NCBI RefSeq assembly: GCF_947623445.1
Contig: NC_135246.1
Span: forward strand, 17,529,856-17,593,855
Source: Clavelina lepadiformis
Lineage: Eukaryota; Chordata; Ascidiacea; Aplousobranchia; Clavelinidae
Reading direction: 5' to 3'
Length of the DNA: 64,000 bases
Shown here piece after piece: positions 40,900 through 51,918 of this stretch. Within the stretch, counting starts at the first letter, position 1. Every line of letters begins with the position of its first letter. The translations under genes and the position numbers were made by a program. Under the pieces are notes generated by a model, which saw nothing but the letters and a program-made list of their open reading frames with translations, searched no databases and was not told where the DNA came from.

Positions 40900-42330
40900 T
40901 TAATAACTCTCCGGATGCCACTGGCACACATCCACTGCCACTCCTCTGACACGATGCCATGCCAGACTAGCTTCGGTCACACGAAGACAATCACTTGCAT
41001 GAAGAATTTTTAAGTCCTTGCAGTGATCAACAATTGCTCTAAATGCATCAAACAACAATAAATGTAGATTTGTGTTTAAATCATTAGCAATAAACAAACC
41101 AAAAACCCACCTTATACCGCAAATACTAACATACCAGCACCCTATGACAGACAAGTGTTTCAGTCCTTTACATTTCATTGCAATCATTACAAGTGCACTG
41201 TCAGTTACAGAGAGATTATATGAAAGGATGATTTCCTCTAAAAAGGGACAAGAAATTGCAGCATTGATAAGACAACCATCATCAACCGAACAACACCATG
41301 ACACATCAATTTTGCGAAGACCGCGGTTGTGTTTAGCAAGTTGCTTAAAGTCGTCCTGTTGGTCAGATAAGATCTTTAATGTTAATCACTAAAATTTTAG
41401 ACTACATTACAGGTTTCATTTTCTTTGAAATCCCCACATGGTAAGGGAGACATAATATCATACATGGGCAAGAAAATTCCATAAAATACAGTTTATAACT
41501 TGATATAATAGAAAAATTCCATAAATTACTGTTGATATTGGTTAGTTCGATAAGGTTCTAACTAATCACAGACAACATAATAGTTAAGAGAGCTAAAAAC
41601 TCAAAAAATCATACCTTGTCAACCCATGCGCAGCCTTTCAATGATACTTTTGTTAAATTGCTACAGTTTGCAGCAAGGCTGTGCAAGCTCAAGCTGCTGA
41701 GCTGGGAGCAATTGCTGAGATCAATGTCGGTAAGAACGTGGGAACAGTTGTGGATCTGTAAAGGTGCAGTCACTGGTATAATTTGATTTGGAACAATTGT
41801 ACTTTCTTCAATAGATAAAAATAGATTAGGTATTATATTTACTATAAACATTTCCTAGCAAGTACAAACCACTGGAAGAAGATGTTTGTCCATCAACCAA
41901 CTTGTGGCTTCTGGTACCAGCAGTTGCTTTAGAACTCTGTTATTCGACGTCATCAGAAGAAAAGCATCCACCGTCATTTTTTGTCCAAACTAATACAAGA
42001 AACAAATTATTTGTAGGATACAGACAAACGAAGAATACTGATACGTCAAGGAAATAACATAGTTACTAGTTACAAAGTTTTCAGTATCATTTTCTACCTA
42101 GTGTCACATTTGATCACACATAATAAATAATTCAATATTCAGCTGACATTTTCCACAAGACAACAAACCTCAGATAAGTCCAAGTTTCGACGCTGTCTGA
42201 AATATTCCGTTATTAAACTTTGCCAGCATTTTGACACCAGACGAAGTTGGAATAACATTTCAATTTTGAAGTGACAGAATATTTCAGGAAAAACAACATC
42301 ATGATGTGGCAAATGGCGGACGATATCCAT
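40900..42330 (-). CDS. FBXL15-like F-box/LRR protein, copy 7, frameshifted tail (about 268 aa)
   Basis: The F-box exon is 42330-42169 (EIFCHFKIEMLFQLRLVSKCW region) and the last exon is 41038-40900. It carries the same extra TG as copies 6 and 8 and ends VCQWHPESY. Exon 4 is almost the same as in copy 6, apart from SWCCSVDD. The last LRR reads SLAWHRVRG, where other copies have SLARLRVRG. F-box and earlier LRRs are intact. Confidence 0.8.
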
Positions 42331-43107
42331 TTCAATTTGTGAATCAAATCAGTTGTCACATGCAAAAGTGTAACTTAATGTATTACGTTACTGTTTCTGC
42401 ACGTTACAAGTTCTGAAAAAAGGCAGCTGGGTTAAACACAGTGGCACGGATAAATAGAAGTTTTTAAACAAAATTCACAACTTGTTTAGCAACAAAATTT
42501 ATGCTGGTTAAACTGGATATTGAGGTACATGGAAAACATCTAAGTTAGACACATGTGCATTTCTGTTTCTGGGGATGAAACAACATACTGACGAAATAAA
42601 CACAACATTTTGTACATTCAATGAATTCTAACTTAAGAATACAAATTCAATCTATACGGTCAATTCAGAATCTAAAAGTACCTGATTTGCTATTATGAAA
42701 CAAATTTGAATACTACACCTTCCTTACAAAAGTCAGCCACCAAAAGTAACACTTTTATGATTGTCGATTTCAACAATTAATTGCAACTTATTACAATATT
42801 TAATTAACAAATAAACAGTGGCTACAACATAAGTGCTACTATATAAAATTTGCTACAGTGGTAGAAGCTACAAAATACATGAATATTACACAGCAGTCAT
42901 GTTCCAGATGACAAGATGCAGCTCGCCAGGACACAGTGTCAGTGTTTGCCTCAATCACTTTGACTGGGTGTTCAGCCTAATTTCGTTTCATGCTTCTTGA
43001 TTGACAGTTTGTTCTTTTTTGTTCTTTTAATACTGGATGCGCTAATGCTGTTAAATGTAGACACATGTGTGGCTTGATAATGGTATCCATAGCATTCTCT
43101 ATTTCTA

Positions 43108-44518
43108 TTAATGAGTCTTCGAATGGCACTGGCACACATCCATAGCCACTCCCCTGACACGAAGCCGTGCCAGACTAGCTTCGGTCACACCAAGACAATT
43201 ACTTACATGAAGAACTTTTAGGTCCTTGCAGTGATCAACAATTGCTCTAAATGCATAAAACAACAATAAATGTAGATTTGTGTTTAAATCAGTAGCGAAA
43301 AACAAACCAAAAACCCACCTTATACCGCGATTAGTAACTTGCCAGCACCCTTTGACAGACAAATATTTGAGTTCTTTATATTTCATTGCAATTATTTGAA
43401 GCGCACTGTCAGATGCAGTGCGAGTATTTGAAAGGATTAGTTCCTCTAAGAAGGGACAAGAAAATGCAGCATTAATAAGACAATCATCGTCTAGCGACCA
43501 ACACCACGACACGTCAATTTTACGAAGACCGCGGTTGTTTATAACAAGTTGCTTAAAGTTGTCCTGTTGGTCAGATAAGATCTTTACTGTTAATCATTAA
43601 AACTTTAGAGTACATTACAGGTTTCATTATACTTTAAATCCCCAGATGGTAAGAAAGGCATAATACTATAAATGGGCAAGAAAATTCCATGAATTACAGT
43701 TAATAACTTGATATATATTTGAGAACTCCACAAATTACTGTTGATATTAGTTAACTCTATGATGGAAGATAATGATCTAACTAATCACAAACAACATAAT
43801 AGTTAAGAGAGCAAAAAACTCAAAAAATCATACCTTGTCAACCCATATGCAACCTTTCAATGATACTTTTGTTAAATTGCGACACTTTACAGCAAGGCTG
43901 TGCAAGCTCGAACTGCTGAGCTGGGAGCAATTGCTGATATCAATGTCGGTAAGAACGTGGAAACAGTTGTGGATCTGTAAAGGTGCAGTCACTGGTATAA
44001 TTTGACTTAGACAAAAATAGATTAGATATTATATTTACTATAAATATTTCCTAGCATGTACAAACCACTGGAAGAAGATGTTTATCCATCAACCAACTTG
44101 TGGCTTCTGGTACCAGCAGTTGCTTTAGAACTTTGTTATTCGACGTCATCAGAAGAAAAGCATCCACCGTCACTCTTTGTCCAAACTAATACAAGAAACA
44201 AATTATCTCTAGGATACAGACAAACGAAGAATACTGATACGTCAAGGAAATAATGTAGTTACACAGTTTTCAGTATCATTTTCTACCTATTGTCACATTT
44301 GATCACACATAAACAATAATTCGATATTCAGCTGATAATTTCTACAAGACAACAACCTCAGATAAGTCCAAGTTTTGACGCCGTCTGAAATATTCCGTTA
44401 CTAAACTTTGCCAGCACTTTGACACCAGACGAAGTTGGAATAAGGATTCAATTTTGAAGTGACAGAATATTTCAGGAAAAACAACATCATGATGTGGCAA
44501 ATGGCGGACGATATCCAT
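43108..44518 (-). CDS. FBXL15-like F-box/LRR protein, copy 8, frameshifted tail (about 268 aa)
   Basis: The F-box exon is 44518-44357 (KIESLFQLRLVSKCW) and the last exon is 43246-43108. Exon 4 (LILSNTRTASDSALQII) is close to copy 2, while the tail has the extra TG of copies 6 and 7 and ends VCQCHSKTH. Exon 3 ends GCIWVDK like copy 5. This is the most upstream unit in transcriptional order and its mosaic make-up suggests recombination between units. Confidence 0.8.
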
Positions 44519-44670
44519 TTCAATTTGTGATTCAAATCAGTTGTCACATGCAAAAGTATAACTTAATGTATTACGCAACTGTTCCTGCACGTTACAAGTT
44601 CTGAAAAAAAGGCAGCTGGGTTAAACACAGTGGCGCCGATAAATAGATATTTTTACACCAACTTCACCAC

Positions 44671-45442
44671 TAACAAATTGTACTGAACAAATTATGTATT
44701 GGAATATGCAGAAAAATGGCTAAATACATTCGCCAATCTGTATTTAGGAAGACAACAAAGTACTTTTGTAATAAACACAACATTATGCATTTCATGCATT
44801 CAATGAGTATGAAACTAACCTAAGAATATGAAAACTAACATATCATCGAACCTCATACCAATACCTAAAACGAGGTAATAGCAGGCATCCAGGTAATTTC
44901 AAACATCAGTCAGATTGTTTACTTAAAGGCAATGTATAAAAATTGCATAACATTTTGTGAAAGTTAACCAAGAATGATTGGGTAACAGCATGTAAATGTG
45001 CATTGATGTACTAGTTAATCTCAGTCAGAGTTTTCAGAGCAGTAAGATAACAATTTGCACAGGAACGTGAACAATCAAGTATGGCAGTTACAAATACATA
45101 CAGCCAAAACAATAAGAAATATAACCATGTTCTTTGAAGGTAACTTCTAGAGGAAAGTGCCTTACAATTTACAGACTGTGCACTGCACAGGTACTATAGT
45201 ATAACTTTGTGGAACTAGTTATTAACTAATACAAGTACAAGTTGTTTAACATAGTTTACTTTAGTTGTTCTTGAACAACAAATAATGTTACTTGCGTTTT
45301 GATCAAATAGCTAGTTTAGGTTTTAACTTTCCAATCGACCCAAAACAGAATCAATTTAACTTTTTTGCAGTGCTTTCAGTGGCACAAAAAACACATAAAA
45401 TCGCAAAGAAAATAAAACGTTATGTAACTTTTCAATTCAGCG
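44671..45442. other. Spacer between the FBXL15-like array and the PP2C gene
   Basis: Unit homology of the F-box array ends near 44670. Beyond it the sequence is unique, AT-rich and without supported exons; the part near 45442 is likely the 3' UTR of the phosphatase. Confidence 0.5.
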
Positions 45443-48400
45443 TTACTCTGTGGCGGTATAATTTGGATTCACCTTATGGCAAATACCAGCTGCCTTCAGA
45501 GGTATCACAAAAACTGAGATGTCGTCAAAAGAAGCCGGACGGCCATCCGCCATCTTCCATAAACCATTCACGATATGGCCACGAGCATGAGTCACTAGAG
45601 CTTTAGCAGCAATGCAGTATCTGCAGCAAAAAAATCATTTTTAATAGTTTTACTAGTATATCTAACATTGTAGTGAGTATACAACAACTTTAGAAAAAAG
45701 GTGTAAAACACAATATCAAAAATAATGGTCAGTGATAACACATATTTTCTTTTGCGACGACAAAGCTAAATGAAAAACTGTGAAACTAATGTGACAACCT
45801 ATTGCAATCACTCTTTTCAAGATCGGTCAGAATAGATTTTACAATCTGTGCAGCAGTTTCATTACTGGTTACATCCCATAAGCCATCAGAACCAACAATA
45901 ATCACATCATCATCGTCATGTGATCTTCCGGAAAGATCATATGACCTCACCTGGAATCGCAAAAATCCAAAGAACATTTACAAACTTCATACCAATACCT
46001 CTGAAGAGTAAACAAACTTCCAACAATCATTAGAAACTTAATTTCAGAGGAAGTTAAATTTCTGAGCCCTCCAAGGTGGAGATACAAAAGATTTAAAGGC
46101 TAACACCCAAAGCAACACGAAACGTGAATCTAGGAATTTCAATTGCTAACCTCAGGAACTGCTGACATAAAAGGTTTCACCGGGGCATCAGGTATATGGT
46201 TGAGTGCAAGTAAAGTGTGGTCGCCCAAGCCTCTGGTGACCCCGATAGTTCCAAGGAGTCTTCGTGATTTTCCATTTCCATGGATCAGTGGATGTCGTAA
46301 GTCATCCTCAGTTATTTCCTTGTAACACCTAAAGAGGACTTCAACGAATGAGCTAATGACATTTTTTAGATCAATATTTGTTCTACAACTTGTTGCACCA
46401 GTGCGAAGAAACCTGTTCGTGAAATAACAAGCTAATTCATTCAAGATGTAATACATGCCTACCATCCAGTCATATGGTAGTCACGATACAACATTTTCTT
46501 TCCAACATCATTGGGTGAAAGACGTTTGATGAATTCCAAACGGGTAAAATGCTCGCCTAGCAAACATGGCTTGATGTATGCCTGCAAAGACGCATTTACA
46601 TCAATCAATGCCTGTTGTTAAAAAGCAGAAACCCAAGGCATCAGAAGTCCAGAGATTTGTACCAGATACTGCAACCTTCTTCTTTCGCTGTTGGGCGTGA
46701 AATCTTGTGACATTGGGATGGCCAATATTTTCTTGTCACCTTTGTCATTAGCTGAAGTGGTACGACATAAAACAGCTCGGCAGTCCCCGGCACCTGCCAC
46801 AAAGACTTTTCCAAGCGCAACCACAACGAGAAGTGCTGTGCAACCTCCTGTTACGTGGAACTTATGTGCATCAGCAGCAAGATGCTTGTCCTAATATACA
46901 AAAAGCTATTAAGACAAAAACATACTTTTTTTGAAGTTTATAAACAGTGACGTTTTAGGATAACAAACTTTACTATAATCATACAAAAACTGGTTCCGAT
47001 ATTAAAACTACATTGTCACACCGTGATGACCATTACATCCTGCAACACTCCAGTGATTAGTGAATCAGAACACAAATTGGTCATTGCTGCAAGCTCCTTT
47101 CGTTGTTCTGTTAATACAACGAATTAACTTACATATCCTTCGACTGTAAATCACACATACTTAAACGACTTCTCCTATTCCCATTCTACTCCCAACTTAA
47201 ACTCTACCTGTTAAATATGCAGGTAATGATAAATTTGAACAATCGCTCTTCACAAGCAAATGTTGAACCTCACGTAGCCTCTCAATTAAGATTTCGTGCA
47301 AAACCTCCGATGCATAAAGTGCAGCCCCTTCACCAGCATGACCATCGAATATGGCAAAGTAATCCACTCGCAATGGTGATGAACAGCGCTTACAGTGGTC
47401 CTGAAATCGAGGATACTTACGAAAATGATCAAAAATAAAAGTCCGATTATAACAAATTTTATCATTCTCCTAGGTGTGTAAGCAAGAAAATAGTCAGCAA
47501 CTTCAAATTTTAAATGAAGACAAAGTTTTTAATAATACATACTGGTACTCCACTAATTTTTGTTGGTTGAACTGATTGAGGAGAAATCATGGAAGGAGTT
47601 GGAGGAGTGGGAGCTTGCGGGGTTTGTTTAGCATCAGTTTTAGTGTTGCTTGTATTACGTTCCTCACTAGCGTTTTCTAGAACAAGCGGTGGCACGATGC
47701 TATCTTCGTCAACCTTTGCAGTACCACTGGCCTCACAAGATTCTTCATCGGATGAACCAAAAGCAATTGCATTTTCATTGTTATTTAGCATAACTTCAGC
47801 TTCTGGGATAGTCTTGCTCTTTTCACTACCCTGGAACTGATGATTAGTAGAAGATGTCTGTTGGCAATCAATGTTATCAGGTTTATGGTTGTCGGCAACT
47901 GACGATGATGTCATTGCTTCTTCCAACTTCTTCTGTTCATTTGAAGTGGTCGCATTTAGATAATCACCAGCTTTTGACCCGTGCTGTATTTTATGTGACT
48001 CTACTTCACCTAATGGCAATAATTAGAATCAAGTGTGCACTAAATAATTTAAAAAATTCAAAGACTTTTATTGGAAATATAATTTGTTTCTCTTCAAATT
48101 CGCCTTCATAATGTAAAGGCAAGAAAACCAATAAATAAAAGCAAAACAACTTACACGAACAAACTTGGTTTGATAACGATTCAAGATGCACCGTTACCGC
48201 AACAGAGCAGTCCTCATTATAATCAGTTTTACCAGCATTCACGACCCTAAAAATGAATAAGATTTACAAAGCAAAATTACATCATCGAATCAACTTTGAC
48301 GCAAGCCACTCACTCGCAGTATCCAGCGTTGAATGGCAACAAAGTAACATTTTTCGGGGTAACAGAAAGTCGATGTTGTTTGTTCAAAGCATCCCCTTCT

Positions 48401-49215
48401 TCACCTTTGGTTAGGCCTAAGAAGAGCGGCCGATGATACTTTAGTTTGGCATGAAGTTTTCCGTAACCTTCTTCAACATTATATGGCACAGAAGCGACCT
48501 GATTGAAAATAAAAAAGACAGTTTTCAAGGAAACAACAGAATGAAAGAGTGTTTCAGTTGATCACGTTCTCACAGCAATTCTAAGTTACAATGGTAACAC
48601 CGTGTATTGGATTAATACTAGATAACTCGAACAGGTCTGAGTAAAGAAAATGGTCTAATCATCAATCGAGTACTCAGCCCATCTCTAGTAGTAGAGTGGA
48701 GTATGATTATTCTGGGTATAGTATACAAGTGGACACCAGATGACGTCATAATTTGAGTAGCTAGGGTCTAGTATACAAAGGTATCTTGTGGTTGAACACT
48801 TGTATACTAGACCCCAGCTATTTGTTCATCTTGTTGCACAGGGGATTTCTCACCCAAAAACAGCAAACTTTCCAATCTGGCATCACGCTACAACTACAAG
48901 AAGCCTCATGTAGGTGAAGTTTATGGAAAATATCTATGCTTAGTTGAAGCAATCGGCAAGAACTTTCTTTCATTACAGTAATAGGCTTAAGAGCTAATCG
49001 TAATATGGTTAATAGTCTATCCTATAGGCGGATAGGGTGCAATAGCCAGCCATTTCTAACGGTTGAAGGGATAGTCTTTAAGAAGTCCTTTTTTATTTAT
49101 TATCGCAGCCTAGCATTGCTTTACCCACCTTGTTTGGTTTATGTTCATGATCACGACGACCGCCCCAAATTTCATCAACAACATTCTTCATTCGAAAAAA
49201 CATTGATGGTTTCAT
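45443..49215 (-). CDS. PP2C-type Ser/Thr phosphatase of the PPM1H/PPM1J/PPM1M group, complete (about 649 aa)
   Basis: Eleven exons close in frame: 49215-49129, 48498-48314, 48246-48155, 48009-47543, 47400-47208, 47107-47037, 46890-46663, 46581-46463, 46328-46151, 45950-45799 and 45620-45443. PP2C landmarks in order: NAGKTDYNED, YFAIFDGHAGEGAA, TGGCTALLVV, AGAGDCRA, LLGEHFTRLEF, GKKMLYRDYHMTGW, GTIGVTRGLGDH, GSDGLWDV and FDDISVFVIPL. Their aspartates are the metal ligands of the family. LQYL, LLGEHFTRLEF and the MTGW segment point to PPM1H/J/M rather than other PP2Cs. Vertebrate PPM1H dephosphorylates Rab GTPases counteracting LRRK2; the same role here is inference. Exon 48009-47543 adds about 155 residues of Ser/Thr/Glu-rich, probably disordered sequence, which makes this longer than vertebrate relatives. 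I could not choose among H, J and M. Confidence 0.93.
48714..48815. repeat. Short palindromic element with GTATAC motifs, copy A
   Basis: About 102 bp with inverted ends: left GGGTATAGTATACAAGTG and right, reverse-complemented, GGGGTCTAGTATACAAGTG. An internal TCTAGTATACAAAGGTAT gives a third copy of the motif. A similar element lies at 58768-58866. The structure suggests a miniature inverted-repeat transposable element; no clear target duplication was found. It lies in the first intron of the phosphatase gene. Confidence 0.55.
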
Positions 49216-51918
49216 TATAGCAAGAATTGAATGAAATAGACGATTGCGTTGTTTAACTGCTGAACTGGCAGATTCGGATTGCTACATTAACATTCTTTAC
49301 ACAAGGCTACGTTAATCCAAATTAAGCTCGCTTGAAAGGCAACCTAAATATTATTTCCTCTGTTTTCTTGAATGGACTGAGAAATAAACACTCTAATCTA
49401 ATCAAAACACAGAGCATCATGGATATGGGGAAATACCCAACTAGCAACTACGGCTTATTCTACCAATTTTACACTGACGGAGCAAGGTTGCGGTCCAGCA
49501 AACTGGCGCATATACGGATCGCTCCGGGTTCAGTCGGCAGGTTCTAGCAAATAATTTGAATAACTCATAACACACTGACACGTCTATCTGGCTCGACGTT
49601 AAATTTTTTGACTCCAAACTGAACGGCGCGTTTCCGGTAAAGTAAAATTTATCTAGGAGCGATCTGTTTCCTATTCAGCTGTCAATTTCAGCAATTGCTG
49701 AAAAATTCGAATTGTTCTAGGCTACAACACATACAACAACAAGTTACCACAGCAAAGCAAAATGTGCTACAAGCTGGCGTATACGCTGGCGAAATTTGCA
49801 CTGGAGAGACGTCACTTACCGGGATCTTTGCGATAACGTTGCATTGTCGCTCTGCATTATATATTCTGGGTGTAGCCTACCAGTTACTTGTGGGTGTATT
49901 TATAGGCCATGCTGCCTACAATGGAACAATGCCAGCAACAGAAAAAGGCAAAGCTAATTGCAATGCACTACACCGTTAATTGAATTAATCTATTGGTGTT
50001 ACTGAAATGGATTTAACAATTTTTACGGTTTTCCAGCTGTTAATGAACGACCCACACAATTGCCGCAGCTCCCTTTGTTTGGTCAAAGGATTTAGGTCGT
50101 CCGAACCTATTGTTTTCGATTAAGCCGATTTTCTGCGCGATTAACACGACGCCAAAACAATGGTGGAGCTGTGAACTGCATTGCATTGCAAAATAATGAT
50201 TGTTATCTATCTGTATTGTTCTATTGTTCTATCTGCTCTATTGTTTTACTGGCACGTCGTTCTCTGTCCTTGCCCTCGAACTATTGTCATCGGTCTCAGA
50301 GATCTGGAAGACAAATACACGTTTAACCTTTAACCGTCATCCAACGGAGACATCCAGTCGTTTTTACTATTTCTTTTCAACTCTTAACACCGACTTATCT
50401 ATGGTGTTCTACCAGTCGATTTTTCTCTTTTTAACGGCTGTGGTTATAAATTTCGCGGTGTAATTGTTCCGCAGTATGCCCTACATTTGAAAATGGTTCA
50501 AAAGCGTCTGATTATTAAATATGTTGTTTACCATCTCGTCCCTGGTATTTGTTCCACGTAGAGATGAGGCTCAATTCCCAACACTTGACGCCTACCTATA
50601 TTTCGATATTATAAACTATTGTTCAACGATGTTTTTTCGATTTGAGTGGAAAGCGATCCCCCTTTGAGATAGCAAATTATAAAACTCATTGAACGCAGTT
50701 GTCAAGTTTAACGTCATCTGTCAGTCACAAATCAATAAAATATTAAATGGATCATGCGTGTGCGTAACAGACATGACTAAAAACGGGTAAAGGTCAACTG
50801 ATGTTTGGTGTAAATTATTATCGAAGAAATAAATCGACTACGATATCGAAAAGCATATATGTTCCCTACGCCAGACCTTTTCAAGAAAATATCACAGGTT
50901 GAACAGTAATTATTATCGACTGAGGATGGTATTTAAACTGTGAATTAGTTACATGACGTGAACCGACGAACTACGTATTTTGATGATTCCAACAGATAAA
51001 AGCCGCGTTTTCAACAAGCTTTGGGCGAGACTACCACACTCAAGTGTTCACGGCTGAGAAAGGTAGGACTGCAATTGCAGGTTTTGTTTCTTCGCATTTA
51101 ATTTTGGTGATTTGGACTCGGAACGTTAAATACATTAGGTTGTGATTGAGGTTCGGTTTTCCAAAAACAGCTGTTAAAGTCGGTTTAAAGATTTCGTTTT
51201 TTTTTCGGTTTAAACCAGTTTCATTATTTAATTTTTCAGCCTCTAAAAATTGACACTTTACGACATTAATGTATTGCACGGTAAAATTTTATTCATGTAG
51301 GTTTCATTGAAAACTGCATACATCACAAAATCAAAAACATGAGAACCAACACTTTATATCTGGCCCTGAGCTGAAGCAAAGATTAGTTTAGCCATTGGCA
51401 CAATTCAAAGCAGAAATATCACCAACAACACCATTACAATGAAAGAATAGACCACATAAGTCAACCCAGGATAAGTTACTAACCCAAATTCAGCTGAACC
51501 ATGGCAAAGAATCGCCAAAAATTTCAAAAAGCTGAACAAGAAATATATTTTCTTGCAGTAGATGACTAAAAAAAATACATTTTTAAATTTTCGGAAGGCG
51601 CTGCGTAATCATCAAATGGTTTTTAAGTCGGCAGAGAATGATCATAACTTAATATAACTTCGTACAAATCAGATGAAATATACAAAGATACATGCCATAA
51701 AAGGAAAATCAAAATAAACATGAATAATGCCATAGACATATTTTAAAAACCTCGTTAAAACTGATTAAAAATTAACTTGTCGTTTGAAAAACATAATTTC
51801 ATAGATGACAAAGTAAAAGTGCATAAATGGCATAGATTACAGGCAATAGAATCACAAGCAATGAAATATCAAACTAAAATTCGTTGTTGGGCAATCGTTT
51901 GGCATTGGTTCTCAAGAC
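49216..51918. other. Intergenic region upstream of the PP2C gene
   Basis: This 2.7-kb stretch lies between the phosphatase start and the end of the GILT gene. Open frames such as 49332-49547 and 49695-49979 lack splice sites and family resemblance. The part next to 49215 is the likely promoter of the phosphatase. Confidence 0.5.

Larger units (their letters stand above)
27513..44518 (-). repeat. Tandem array of eight FBXL15-like genes, about 2.2 kb per unit
   Basis: Eight minus-strand genes share the same five-exon layout. Initiator ATGs lie at 29168, 31317, 33579, 35671, 37897, 40113, 42330 and 44518, so spacing is 2.1-2.3 kb. Introns and spacers are also highly similar between units 2-8, showing that whole units were duplicated. 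Similarity stops shortly upstream of the last ATG, near 44670. Unit 1 is the most divergent and keeps the most FBXL15-like C terminus, so it is probably the founder. Confidence 0.92.

Noticed and set aside
49695-49979. 94-codon plus-strand frame upstream of the phosphatase
   Set aside because: Isolated, no splice support, no domain; most likely promoter or 5' flanking DNA.
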